Shown one piece after another: positions 1-11,202 of a DNA stretch of 64,000 nt. The notes below the pieces were generated by a model that saw nothing but the letters and a program-made list of their open reading frames with translations, was not told where the DNA came from and searched no databases. This DNA comes from Neonectria sp. B-13 (lineage: Eukaryota; Ascomycota; Sordariomycetes; Hypocreales; Nectriaceae), in assembly GCA_002682825.1 (NCBI GenBank), contig NOKP01000016.1:1453660-1517659 (forward strand). The letters run 5' to 3'. The position numbers and the translations under genes are program-made. Positions within the stretch are counted from its first letter, which is position 1, and the number at the start of each line of letters is the position of its first letter.

Positions 1-2465
1 CCAGGGATATCGGGCAGCAGCTTGCAGTCGTCCTCTTTGCAGCGGGGGGGCTTGAAATGCATGACGTTGTACTTGTGTGGCGAAAAAGTGACACCAGCTG
101 GCCCGGCCCACTTCAAAATGCTGTCGTGGCACGCCTTCAGCCCGTTGCAGTTGTCTCGATACTCGAAGGAGACGGCCACCAGATAAATGTCATCGACGTA
201 GGCGTATGCGTCAATGGTGACGAGTCCGCGCAGCTGGATGGTGTTCTCGAGAATGGGTGCGGCGAAGAAGAGAAAGAGAATAGGCGAAAGAGGCGAACCC
301 TGGGGGATCCCGATGTTGACAAAGAAGGGCTCGGTGGTGCTGCCGGGCATCTTCAAGACGGTGCTGCGGCTGGAAAGGAATGAGTGGATGAGGAGGATGA
401 TCCACCAGGGCAGGTTCTTCTGTATCAGGATTTCGAGAAGCTTGAGCCGATCGATGTTGTCATAGGCGCCTGCCATGTCGAGACCCATTATGGTTGCCCT
501 CTTGTGCACCAGGGTCACCTTCCTATGAAACTTCCTCATACTTTTCCTCGACCAGGCTTTGTAAACAGTCCCGATTATGCCCTGGACGGCGTGGGAGGTG
601 GACTTTCCGGGGGCACCATACTGCGAACGAGGGAGGAGCTTGTGAGCTAGGGCCAGCTTCTTGAGGCGTTCGGCCACGATCTTCTCGAACAGCTTGCCAA
701 GGGTCAACAGTAAGGCAATGGGGCGCCAGCTCTTGGGATCGCTGTAGGTATTCTTGCCTTGCTTGGGGAGGATGACGGTGATGGCGTGTTTAAAGGCGGC
801 GGGATGGTGAGAGAGGGTCAGGCAAGCCTGGAAGAGGCGGGTGAGATAGGGTACGAGCTGAACGCGAGCCATCTTGATGGCTTCGTTGGCCATTTCGTCG
901 TCGCCTGCAGCCTTCCCGGTTGGAAGCGCTTGGATGGCTCGACTCAACTCGTCTTCGGTTACAGTCTGGTCGGCGCAGAGCTCCTGATATCCCGATCCCT
1001 CGGCTGGATTGGTTGGGAGGGGGAGCAATGGTGCTACATCGCCGTCGCTGGTTTTAGGCCACATGCTGTTCCTCAGACAGGTGCCCTTCTCTTCCTCGGA
1101 TGTGTAGTAGTTGATGCCATCGTGGGAGAGAGGCGGCACGCGACCTTTATCCCTGGGCTGACACATCCTCTCACTGCATCTGGATATTTTGAAGACTCCA
1201 TTGGGCGTCTCGGACGTTGCCGATACATGCTGGCGGTAACTGTTGCAACGCTCCTTTGCGTCATCCCCTTGGCCTTGTGCTCCAAGAACTTCGGAAAGCT
1301 GCTGCTCCTGTTGCTTCTTTCGGTGCCGAGCTGTTTGGCTCCGCGTGAGTGGCTTGGCCGTCCTGCTGGCCTCGTCCTGCAGTTGGGTTTCCACTTGTAC
1401 CACGGCAGCCTTGGAGGACGGTGCTGATCTTGGTGCGTAAACAGGACGCGTGGGCACATGGCTTCGAACGGCAAGCATGGTGGCATCAAGAATGGCGGCG
1501 GCAAATGCATCGACTTGCTCATGCGTCACCAGTTCACCACACACGATCCGTGCCAGGGCGGCGGCGACGGTGCGCTCGTAGGTCTTCCTGGGTGTCCTGC
1601 GCCAGCAGTAACGGGTCTTCTCGTCTCTGAAGAGCTTCATGTCCAGCAGCGTTTCGATGGGGCGATGATCCGATTCCGGCAACGAGGCAATACCTATGAT
1701 GTTGCAGCCCAACACGCTCGAGACGATGGCCCGGCTGACGAAGGTAAGATCGATGCACGACCTGGTGCTGTCCAGTTTAGTACCGCGTGTGTATGTCACG
1801 GTGCCGGGCTTCGTGAGGCATTTCATCTCAGACTCGATCATCCCTTCATGAAGCGCATCGGCGTCTTTACAAGTTTGGGTAGGCTTGAACAGGGGACCAC
1901 CCCATTCCTTATGGTGCAGGTTGAAGTCGCCGACGACGATAGGGCGCTGGCCAGTAGTCACTTCGTGGATGAAGTCCTTAATGTTGGCGTGCCTTTGTTG
2001 ATTGTACATGTTGTGAATTGAATACTGCTCTTCAACCGTGGACAGATTGAGGGTGGCGCTGAACTTTTCATTGACGCCGGCGTGGTACATGACATTCCAT
2101 CGATCCTTTGGAATCGTCTTGTGAACATAGAAGCATACCATGACAAGAGGGACGGACTCGAAGTCTTTTTCCCCCTTGTGATTTGCTGGGTCGTCCGTCT
2201 CGGTGAGCGGTCTGGCCGCCCGGAAATCCACCACGTAAGGGTCGCAACTCAGCCATGGGAGTGCTGAGGGGGGATCTTGGACGGCGATGACGTCGGGGCC
2301 GTGGCCCTGCAGTTTTCTCGCTTCTCTGAGAATGAGTCTCATTCTCTTGTTGCAACCCTTGACGTTGACTTGCCAGAGCCTCAAATGAGAGTCCGAGATG
2401 GCCGTGACATAGTCCTTCAACCTCCACTGTTGCTCCATTCGGTCGTGGCCCTTGAGCCTCGCCAT
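1..2465 (-). mobile_element. Tad-type LINE ORF2: AP endonuclease plus reverse transcriptase, C-terminus beyond left edge
   Basis: The reverse strand is open from an ATG at 2463-2465 to base 1 without a stop, 821 codons, and continues out of the window. An in-frame TGA lies just upstream of this ATG, which fixes the start. The N-terminal third is an exonuclease-endonuclease-phosphatase (APE) domain: VVGDFNLHHKEWGG near residues 175-188 and SDHRPI near 264. The reverse transcriptase follows, with a SWRPIALLLTLGKLFEKI block, GIPQGSPLSPILF near 718 and the catalytic YVDD near 754. This layout is that of non-LTR (LINE) retrotransposons of the fungal Tad1/I group, which insert by target-primed reverse transcription. 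The 3' part (RNase H, tail) is not visible. No frameshift or nonsense codon is seen, so the copy looks young or little affected by RIP. No convincing gag ORF is seen directly upstream. Confidence 0.93.
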
Positions 2466-4137
2466 GGCAGTCGACTCTCATTCGCGACTGGCAACCAGAG
2501 TAGGGGGGGTGCCTCGTTGTCCAATGGGGGACGAACGAGCCTGATATAACCAGAGCTCGTTGTCAGATGACTTTATGCAACATGTGTTGGGACAATTGCC
2601 ACAAGGGCCAGGGCAGTTGTGGTCCAAGGGGAAAACAGAAGCCCCGACCGCCACGTGTGGCGACCAAGAGGCGAGGAAGGAGTGGCCCTGAAAGCTAGTT
2701 GAGGACAAAGATGACAGGCAGAGTGAAGAGGAAAAGGACAAAATGGTGTGGCGTGGTGGTGTCTTGTCTGAACGAGACCAAGAGATGGTCCGAGGAAAAG
2801 GACGCGACGAGGACGCGATGGGCAAGAATGAGACGCAGGAGGATGAGACGGAGATTGTTGGAATGAAGATGAATATAATGGCACTCGCTCCTCCTATCTA
2901 TATGTCATCTGCTTCGGTGGCCAGCGAACGACAAGCCCGATCATTGTTTGTCAACTCGGAGACCTCCTTCGTGCCCACTCAGTCAAATTCCACCACGGAG
3001 TCTGGAATCGACAACCAGAGTTCGAGATCAGCCTCCAATTAGAGCATGCAAATGTGAGGCCATCAGCCACTGCAATCTCTTCCAGGACAGCATGATTCAA
3101 TTACGTAGTATTCGGCGTAATGTATCACGGTCTGGATCTCGGACATGCTTGATGCCGAGCGCCACGGAGCTGGTCATTGATTGTTGCATGAGCATACAAT
3201 TTCCACATATGGCCCTTGGGCAGTCCCAGAGTCGCAATCGAGAACTACGGCAGAAACGGCCGGAATCTTCCCCCGATTGCGAAGCCGGGACACATGGGGT
3301 ACCTGGTGGGTCGATGGCAAGTCGCCATCTCTCCCCCTTGCAACATCCCCTTCCCTGGATACTGCAGGTGAGAAGCACGGTCTTTCGATAACTTGGCCAA
3401 CATCATAGTACTTGCTTCCAGTTATCCAATGGCTGGTGTGTCCCGGTTCCCAAACCTGCTTAGACCCATACTGGACTCTCACCGGGCAAGCCACCTATCT
3501 CCTGAACTGTTTTTTAGGTGGTGGAGCCAGTATGATCTTTCAGAAAAAGCAATGGCTTAATGCAGCCAACCTGGAAATGTCCCCTAAGTGCTCCACCACC
3601 AGTAGAACAGTCAAGGACTGAGCTGAAACAGATAGGACTTGGGTGGCCGAAAAGAATGCAGACTAGATATTGCTTTTGTATGTAGTTACGAGGGTACCTG
3701 CATTTCAATATGTTCCTTGCTTATCCTGGACAAGACAGAACTTTGGTATTAACCAATAGGTTTGTTATGGGGCATTAGGCTACATGTTTTGATTTATGTA
3801 TGTATAATTTATTGTGGTTCTGTGAGTGAGCTTATAACACCTGGCTCCTCTGCTTAAGGGAGTGGTGTAATGGTAGGTCAGGTTGTCTACGGCAGCACAA
3901 GAAGTGAACAGGGTGGCGCGAGACAACCTTAGGTACATCTCGTCCATGAGCGACTGGCAAAGGAATATTACGATATACATGGCTAAACTACCGCACTCTC
4001 CCGCAACAACACTGTCATTCTACCTTGCCGCCGGCTCTATAGGTGAAGAAGCTCTTTATCCCGAGCGACTCGGCTTTGAGCGGATGCTTCGCCCTTCAAC
4101 GTCGATTCGGCTGTACCACTTTCTTCCGCTGGGATAC
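2466..4137. other. Non-coding stretch upstream of the LINE ORF2
   Basis: No gene is supported. Immediately upstream of ORF2 on the reverse strand, an open frame (2478-2825) ends 12 nt before the ORF2 start and contains a Cys-rich stretch (CPGPCGNCPNTCC). It could be the tail of a degraded ORF1 or part of the LINE 5' leader, but it has no recognisable zinc knuckle. The boundary of the LINE insertion is not evident. The rest is stop-rich on both strands. Confidence 0.5.
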
Positions 4138-4697
4138 TCAATGTGGCAGGGTCCCTGGTGTGATGCGGACGGTCTTGTACTTTTTGAAAACCTCAATCAG
4201 GCGCTGCATTGCCAGCGCCAAATCCCGATAGTCGTGGCGGCCAGGCTTGACGACGATGCTCTCGGAGCTGGCCGTGCGAACAGTGTCGACCCCCCCAAAC
4301 GTGGTGCTGAGGGACTTATCTGTCATGCTAGAGGAGATGGAGGCGGGCTCGGGAAGGCTGCGGCGGGCCTTCTTTGGCGCCGGCAGTTCGTCGTCAGACT
4401 CGGGGTAGTCAAACTCGAGGTTGTCAGACTCGAGGTCGTCAGACTCGAAGTCTTCAGACTCGGGGGGAGGAAGCCCTTGCTTAACAAACTCCCAAGCCTC
4501 CTTCTCGTTGGAGAAACTTTTGCCTGAAGACCAAATTCAAGCCGTCAGCTTACTGTATTCTCACGATTAGGGGCCCTCATTCATGGCAACTACTTACACT
4601 TCGAGCCCTTCTGACCCTTTATAGCGTCTTCGCATTCATTCCATGTGGTGAACACGCCAGTCTTCTTGCCACTTTGCACAGCGTAGAACTTGGCCAT
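4138..4697 (-). CDS. Small protein with RNase H1 N-terminal hybrid-binding domain
   Basis: Two exons on the reverse strand, 4697-4598 and 4523-4138, separated by a 74-nt GT-AG intron (4597-4524) with a GCTGAC branch-like site; 161 residues. Residues 1-50 match the RNase H1 N-terminal/caulimovirus viroplasmin-like fold: MAKFYAVQSGKKTGVFTTW, then WNECEDAIKG and, across the splice, SKCKSFSNEKEAWEFV. In RNase H1 this small domain binds RNA:DNA hybrids or double-stranded RNA. No RNase H catalytic domain follows. Instead there is an acidic repeat (ESDDLESDNLEFDYPESDDE), a basic patch (PKKARRS, possible nuclear signal) and a short helical tail. Stand-alone proteins of this kind are common in fungi and their role is not settled. 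The gene lies upstream of the LINE and on the same strand; a link to the element is possible but unproven. Confidence 0.82.
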
Positions 4698-6735
4698 GGT
4701 TAAGTGCCGTCTGGATATGGCAGGCAGTTATGGAAATGGAGGAGAAGTCTTGTGAACTGAAAGACACGCCGAAGAAAAGAGAGGCAACAGGTTGAAGTTG
4801 GGTAGCGCAATTGAGAATGGTAAGACTGTTGGGGAAGAGAGGTTTGATAAAGACCAAGCCTGCTTTGGGAGAATTGCACAGGACTTGTGCACCAACACGC
4901 ATCGTCTGGGTAAGCGTATCATCGAGCTTTCGTTTCTTACAGCGCGTATACGGTGAAGGCAGAGGGAGCCACAACCAACCACCCGAGCTGCAACTTCCAT
5001 CATGCTGCATACGAAGTACGAAGTAATGCGAGTCAGAAGCCACCACCCCTTGTGCACCTTGCAGACACCCACACAGGCGACGCCAACTTATTACGACTAG
5101 GGTATTTCTTTCTGTTGTTTCCTCTTCCTTGCTTCTTTCCAGCCGGACTTGTTTTCTTTCTTGCTTGCTTGGCTTCCTTTCATTGGCTGTTGTGGAACAG
5201 CCCTCTGGCAACACACCGGTCATAGCGTGAGGCAGTCGGAGCGATGGTTATGCAGGGGTAGAATTACTGTACAGTAATTATTCGTACTCCGTACCCCTGG
5301 GCTCGACCTTCTCTTTGACCCCTCGTCATGTCGCGTCCATGATCAGATCTTAATCTAGACCCCCGATCTTAATCAGGAACTATGTACGTCTGCAGGTCCC
5401 AACCAGCATCTGTGGGTCTTCCACACATGCTGCGTGGGGTAATGTTTCAATCTGCATCAGTCTCAGCCCATGCTTCCGTCCCTACCTTAGAATGCAGTCC
5501 AGCCCCGGCCAGGCTGCTGGCCTAAGCGCACTCCAAGGTTCGTGGTAAATGTGCCTGAATATCCAATCCCGGATGCAGCTGCCAGATCAGTCGTACGAAT
5601 GTACCATGGACTATTGCAACTAGTGGACCGGTGAGCTCGCTTGCATCCCTCCCCTCACTCTTACCTCTCCAGCGTCGAGTTCAACTGCTTCCGGGGTGTC
5701 TTATTAGACATCTTGTTCCATCGTCTCATCCCCCTAGCGTTAAGTTCAGATCTATTCTGGGGTGTCTTACTTCATACTACTACGTAGACATCGTACTTAC
5801 CCAGTGGGATTGAGCTAATCCCCCTCTCCTGGGTTTGGAGAGGGGCAGCCAGCTGAGCCGCGCCACGCCTCCGGGTAAGCGCCCTACTGTGATTCCCTCG
5901 CATTGCACCTTGCGCTTCGGAATTGATCTGTAATCCCGGTTGCATCGTCTTACTCTAACCCCGACGGCGATAAGAGCTTCATTCTAAGGTGTCCGAGACT
6001 GATATTCTGAGATACAACCAGTCTAAGATACCCTCCCTCATCTCCTTAGGTGCGGAATCCCGGTCGAGCACCTAGGGGACTTCCAGCTTGATTGGTACTA
6101 CGTTACTGGTAGATAGTTTTACTCTTGCTCAATTATCATACTCGGCCCACCAGGACTGTAGCACCGAAGGAGATACGGCGCCTCGCGCCATAGAGGTCAT
6201 TGTAATCTCCCCTATTTCGTACATCGTCCTAATCTCCCCCAATGCGTGTTGGTATTCAAGACCAACTAGCTTGCACTGTCGGTCCGAATCGCACTCTGTT
6301 ATGCATATCGTTGAGAGGCTGCACTATGATCATCATCGTCTTACTCAAACCTCTCTAGCGTCATGTTCAGCTTCGTCCTACTTCCTAGACATCAGACCCA
6401 AGCACCATGCTGCGTATCGCGCCTCGCGCTTCAGAGTTCATCTGTAAGTGTTACAGTGGGCTCGGTGGCGTTTCTGCGCCACACATTATTCACCAGGATC
6501 GGGGGTCAGAAAATCCAACGGAAAGGTGGAGAGTTGCGTGGAAGATGTAAGAATTTTGTTTCCTTTTCCAAGTCTGAACCATACTGGGATGAGCTCGGGT
6601 TTTGCTTCGCAGATTGAATGTACCTTGACAGAGTCAGCTGCGAGGCGACTCCTGTTTTGGAGAGTTTTCCAGTCCACAAGAAAGTGGGAAGTCATAAGTA
6701 TGTAGTGCTTCGCTCGCTCCTTTGTTTCTCCTTGA
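4698..6735. other. Gene-free stretch with degenerate dispersed repeats
   Basis: No gene is supported. Between about 5630 and 6450 short related segments recur: a unit like CTAGCGT(C/T)A(A/T)GTTCAG (near 5735 and 6356, with a weaker copy near 5670), a unit like CATCGTCT(T/C)A (near 5718, 5945 and 6336), and GCGCTTC-GAATT/GAGTT-ATCTGTAA (near 5930 and 6425). This suggests an old, mutated tandem or transposon-derived duplication. Confidence 0.4.
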
Positions 6736-8609
6736 ATGTCGGCGCAACCATCTTTTCTCATCAGTCCTTGCAACTCACCTGCCAACGCCAATCACTTCAA
6801 CACCGTACTTCCATTCATTTCCTCACTCTCAATGTCTTTGCCTTCATCTCTATCGACGTGCCTTGCCACGATCCATAGATTGCTCCCTCACATCCGGAAT
6901 GCGCACTCCCCGGCCTTGACTAGACGGTTGATGGTTTTCAACATTGCCCTAGTGCATGCGTTGATACACTGCCTTAAGCTCCACCCTGTCCTGGATGAGG
7001 ATTCAACGCATGGCTCCCATGTCACGGTCAAAATGTTGGAAGACTTTGCGGCCGCGAATGAACATGTCTACCAGGTCATCTTGAGATACAATCTCACTCC
7101 ACATGATTATGATGTGGCAATGGAAAAGGGGCAACGTGGCCTCCGGGACATCCTCATTTCCTTGGGTGGTTACTGGCTTTCTATTGTCAAGGTCGTAGTC
7201 AGACAGCATCGTGATGAGGGTCCTTGTCTCTTGTTGACAATCCAAGGCGAAGAGGCTGAAGATGAAGTTCGAAATAACCCGCATTTGATCGGAGAATCCT
7301 GTGGGTTCTCGAGTCGGGGCAAATTCCTTCCACGGCAATTTTATGTCCATATCGTGGGCTTTCCTGCTGGACAGTACACGGAGCAGCACCATGACTGGAC
7401 AGACCTTGTTGCACGATACAGCTCGTGGCCCATTGTCAAGGCTTCGCGCAAGCCCGGCGGGAAACTCATTGTGGAGATATCGGAGGAAGCCACAGCTGTG
7501 GAAGCGTGTCGAACGGGCTTCACAACGGAGAGTCGGACTTTTCCAGTCGTGTATGCTTCCCCCTGCACTAAATCTGAACACGGGCTCACTGACATGGAAT
7601 ATCCAGACCATTCGCGATTCAAGCCATCCCGGTGTTTTGTTACAACTGTCAAACCCCAAGCCACTATCAAAGTGCCTGTAACAGTGCAACCAGGTGTGGT
7701 AAATGCTCAAGGGATCATCACACAAAGGAATGCCCACCAGGCACTGAGCTGAAGTGCACTAACTGCAGCGGAAAACATGAGGCCTGGAATAGCCGATGCA
7801 ACAGCAAGGCTACGCAGCGGGAGCGCCAGAAATCCAACTACTATCTCCAAAACGGCCCTTCATGGGCTTCTAAGCTGGATACTGAGGAGTCTACCCCGAC
7901 CTCAGAGGAACCAGCTGATCAACCGACGGAAGACACCACTACTTTTCAAGTGCTCCAAGAAAGCCACAACGGAAGTTTGACTACGGCATCCTCTTCCCCC
8001 TCGAGCACCACTCCTTCGAGAACCCCTTCCTCCTCGAGCACCCCTTCCCCGGACACAGTCCAGAAACAGCGGACTACCGGCAGGCCGAGTAATAGTATTG
8101 TACTCCAACGAGCCGCCCAAGATCCTCGGCAAACTGTCCTCACATTCCGCACCCCGACGCCGGCTGCTGATGAGATGGCTTCTTCTTCGCCTAGTAACCC
8201 AGTGGATACGGGGATCGCGAATGAAGATGGCATCAATTCGCACGAGATTGTTGAGACTAAACCTAAGCAGCCCAATGCGAAGGATGCTGCATCTTCCAAA
8301 CTCAGCCCGGAACAGGACATGCCCACGGCCACAAGAGTGAGGGAAGGGGGGATTGCCAGATCCGGGGCAGGCTTAGATGCTCAAGGCGAGGAGCCCAAGG
8401 AAGCAACTTCTGCGCACAAGAAGCCAAAGGGGAAGAGGAACGAGCGCAGTAACAACCACAGCAAAAAAAGGAACGACGACAACCACAACAATAACAAAAA
8501 TAACAAAACCAAGATAGGTCAGAAGAGGAAGAGAGACGGCAGGACCTTCAGCAACAAGAAGAAGAACGACGACGATGATGACAACAATAACAGATGTTAC
8601 GGATTTTGA
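6736..8609 (+). pseudogene. LINE gag-like ORF1 with zinc knuckles, split by a -1 frameshift
   Basis: Two overlapping frames carry parts of one protein. The first (6736-7752) gives an N-terminal region and an RRM-like gag core ending in GGKLIVEISEEATAVEACR. The second, open from about 7593 to 8609, carries three consecutive Cys-rich knuckles: CYNCQTPSHYQSAC, CGKCSRDHHTKEC and CTNCSGKHEAWNSRC. The order core-then-knuckles and the knuckle spacing are those of ORF1 of Tad-type LINEs. A shift from the first frame to the second is needed between about 7593 and 7630. After the knuckles comes a Ser/Thr/Pro-rich stretch and a very basic, Asn/Lys/Asp-rich tail. No ORF2 follows, so this is a lone gag relic or a 3'-deleted element. 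It is on the strand opposite to the LINE at the left edge and is a separate copy. Confidence 0.75.
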
Positions 8610-9575
8610 TGCAGTTGACGTGTACTCAATGAGTTTATTGACTATGTGGTTGAAAGGTCTCCGCTCAGCTGTCATTATATGCTCTAGTTTTGTGTACCTA
8701 ATAGACTATGAAACTCCTCAATGAGTCTCTGACTCATCAGCATAATCTGCTCATTTGATAAGATAATAATTATTTCCGATAATAATTATTTTCCAGGACG
8801 GACTTGATTGGAGATAGTTGGTGGAGCGGAATTGCTCTTGGGCCTACCACGCTTTCTTCTTAGAGCCTGTTTCGATTTCCTTGCCTTGCCTCAGTGGGGC
8901 TAACTGTATCAAATCCTGAGCCAGATTGGACTTAAGATTAAGCTGTGTTTGGACTCATAAAGTGGCAGCTCAATCGTGGGTCTCCTTTAGATCTAAGCAC
9001 AGTTGAGACTACTGCTCAAGTTATTAGGTCATCAATTTCACGGATTTGCTCTCGTTTCTCGATTATGTCGTGAACCCCGCATTGCGGTGGGATGACCAGG
9101 TTGCATATCACACCATGCGGCCACTACCCCAGTTCAATCTCTGGCGTCTGGATTCATCTGCGTCACCCTCAGCTTCAAGTTAGTTAAAAAGAACGACCCA
9201 ACACGGCCCCAGAGCCTGTCTTGAATGGGCTGTGCAGTAGCCCATGCATACCAGTCAGGCGGAGGCTTCGTCGTATCCCTATTCATAGAATACGAAGTGC
9301 CATCCTCCCCAAAACTGGCCAGAAGGAGACAGGGGTATTGGTGGCTAACCAATCATCTCCATGTTGCTGAGGGCAAATTTAACCCCGCAAATCACGAAAT
9401 ACTGGAGCCTAGAACCACACCAAGGATATAAAAGCTGACGTTTTTCGGCAGCCCGAGATGTATCCAGATACAGCTGCATAACTCAGTCAAAGGCAGTCCT
9501 CTCGCCCTATTCCTCATTAACATCCTCCTCCTTCCCAATTCTCAGGGCAAGCCGAGATCCGGGCAGCCACCAACG
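8610..9575. other. Intergenic stretch
   Basis: No gene seen. It holds a 15-16-nt direct repeat (CGATAATAATTATTT-like, 8761-8793) whose core is palindromic, and the promoter region of the membrane-protein gene that follows. Confidence 0.5.
9425..9434 (+). promoter_or_regulatory. TATA-like element
   Basis: GATATAAAAG lies about 145 nt before the start codon at 9576, at a usual distance for a fungal TATA box plus 5' leader. The function is inferred from sequence and position only. Confidence 0.4.
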
Positions 9576-10148
9576 ATGACGCCTACACCCCCTGTGACGG
9601 GCTTCTACCGCTTCTGGTTCACCGACTTCGACCCCGTCTTCTCCCTCCTATGTGTCTGGGTGAACACCTTTAAACACCAATGGTGTATCAATCTCTTCGC
9701 CGACAATCCCATCGATAATTATTTGGGTCCTCTCACGTTTCAAATCGCGGGCGGCATTGCAGCAATGGGGTTCCTAGAGGGCGTTTTACTGCGACAAACA
9801 AAAGATATTATGGTTTGGAGGACGGTCCAGATCGCAATCCTTCTTAACAGCTTATTCTGCGTCGGGGGCCATATTTGGTCTATGAAATGGCAAGGTCGGC
9901 TGATGTTCCCGCCATACTTCCCGAGGCCATTAATGCAGGAGGACTGGGCATTTTTGACGTACATGGTGGTCACCAGCGCTTTCAGACTCAAGTTCATCTT
10001 GGGGATTGAACCAAAAGAGTTGCCGGAGGCAATGGCGGGCCATTATCACGACGAAGAGGAATGCGATGGAGATTCGGTGCCTTCGCAGAAGTACATGTTT
10101 GAAGTCAAGTCGGAGGGTTCAGCTGCCGGATCACCTTTCTCGGACTGA
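9576..10148 (+). CDS. Small fungal integral membrane protein (DUF7704-like)
   Basis: An uninterrupted 190-residue reading frame. It begins with a short polar leader followed by FYRFWFTDFDPVFSLLCVW, then about four hydrophobic segments (roughly residues 18-35, 52-70, 82-102 and 128-145), and a charged cytosolic-looking tail (HYHDEEE onward). The FYRFWF...DP start and four-helix layout resemble the fungal DUF7704 membrane family, small proteins of unknown function often found in accessory regions. The assignment to that family is from memory of its pattern and should be treated as likely, not certain. The start is the first ATG after a TATA-like element at 9425. It stands alone between two gene-free stretches and no partner is evident. 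Confidence 0.7.
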   Translation: MTPTPPVTGFYRFWFTDFDPVFSLLCVWVNTFKHQWCINLFADNPIDNYLGPLTFQIAGGIAAMGFLEGVLLRQTKDIMVWRTVQIAILLNSLFCVGGHIWSMKWQGRLMFPPYFPRPLMQEDWAFLTYMVVTSAFRLKFILGIEPKELPEAMAGHYHDEEECDGDSVPSQKYMFEVKSEGSAAGSPFSD

Positions 10149-11202
10149 TTGAAGTGTTGATTTTGGCTCTCATACCTGATCTGAATACTCCTTTTTACGG
10201 CCTATACGTGGAAGAATAAAGAATATTGTGGATTGTCAGCCATTAGCCCTTAATGAAAGTTACATCCATAAATCTCTGTTTTGACGAGGTTGCTCAACTT
10301 AAGATGGACTTCGTTTGCCTGGTTTCTGAGCGAGTCGAAGAGAGCTTTAAATCTTTTTCACGAGTTCCCTGGTGAAGTAAACTACTGGATCTGCTCGAGA
10401 CTGTCGTTGATGAAATATTCGATAGCTTGATTTAGGAGATGGAGATGATTTGACTCGCATTTATTCATCTGCCTTGGAGGGGTGACCCTTTTAAGGCTGC
10501 TTGGAGAAGGTGTTTTCTCTAGAGTTATGGGCTTGATGCTAGGCATTACACTTAGCGAATGGCCGCAAGGGTGGTTCTGGCTAGACGGGCTGATGCGCCT
10601 GAGGCCACCATATCCATGCTGAGATCGTCACCATCTCCCGACATGAGCCTAAAGGTCGTAGAGTTGTTGTCCTACTAGATGAGATACCAACAACCTCCCG
10701 AACTCTCCATCGGGTTCTTAGTAGAGAAATGTCCGTTTCAGCCTCATCCTACCCCGAACCAAGAATCTTGAAAAGTGGCAAGCCGGTTGAAGTCCTGTTC
10801 AAGTTCACCATTGCTCAACATCTCACCACGAACTTTTGCCGCCGACTATGGGAGACTGGGAAAGGGACACCGATAGCGACAAGTTATATCGCTTGAAAAA
10901 AACCAAGATGCTTCGCCAAGGTCTTTTCATGTCTGTCTCGGAGCTATCAAAGTAACAGCAGCCCAAGCCAGCCTACACTCCCTTGGTTGCATAGGAATTT
11001 GGTTGTAACTAGCAGAGCAGCCGGGAATGCCCTGAAGAATTTACTCTCACCCTTGGAATCTTAGTGAGACCCCTCATCCCACCCTCCTACTGACAGTCAG
11101 CGTCATTGTCAATCGCTGCACCTTGACGCCACAGACTAGCAACGCTGCGAGGAGAAGGTGAGGATACGTCATACTTTCGTATTGTGATAATCAACATCCA
11201 AC
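10149..11202. other. Intergenic stretch without detectable gene
   Basis: No reading frame of note on either strand; it contains the 3' flank of the membrane-protein gene and the 3' flank of the convergent reductase gene. Confidence 0.5.

Noticed and set aside
759..1427. Forward-strand frame of 222 codons
   Set aside because: Antisense shadow of the LINE ORF2, which has clear APE and RT motifs.
3883..4527. Forward-strand frame of 214 codons with VRLEVV repeats
   Set aside because: Antisense to the hybrid-binding-domain gene; the repeat is the complement of its acidic repeat.
7593..7752. Programmed -1 frameshift in the gag ORF
   Set aside because: AAACCCC occurs at 7651-7657 but not in the phase a slippery heptamer needs; no slippery site was found at the switch point.
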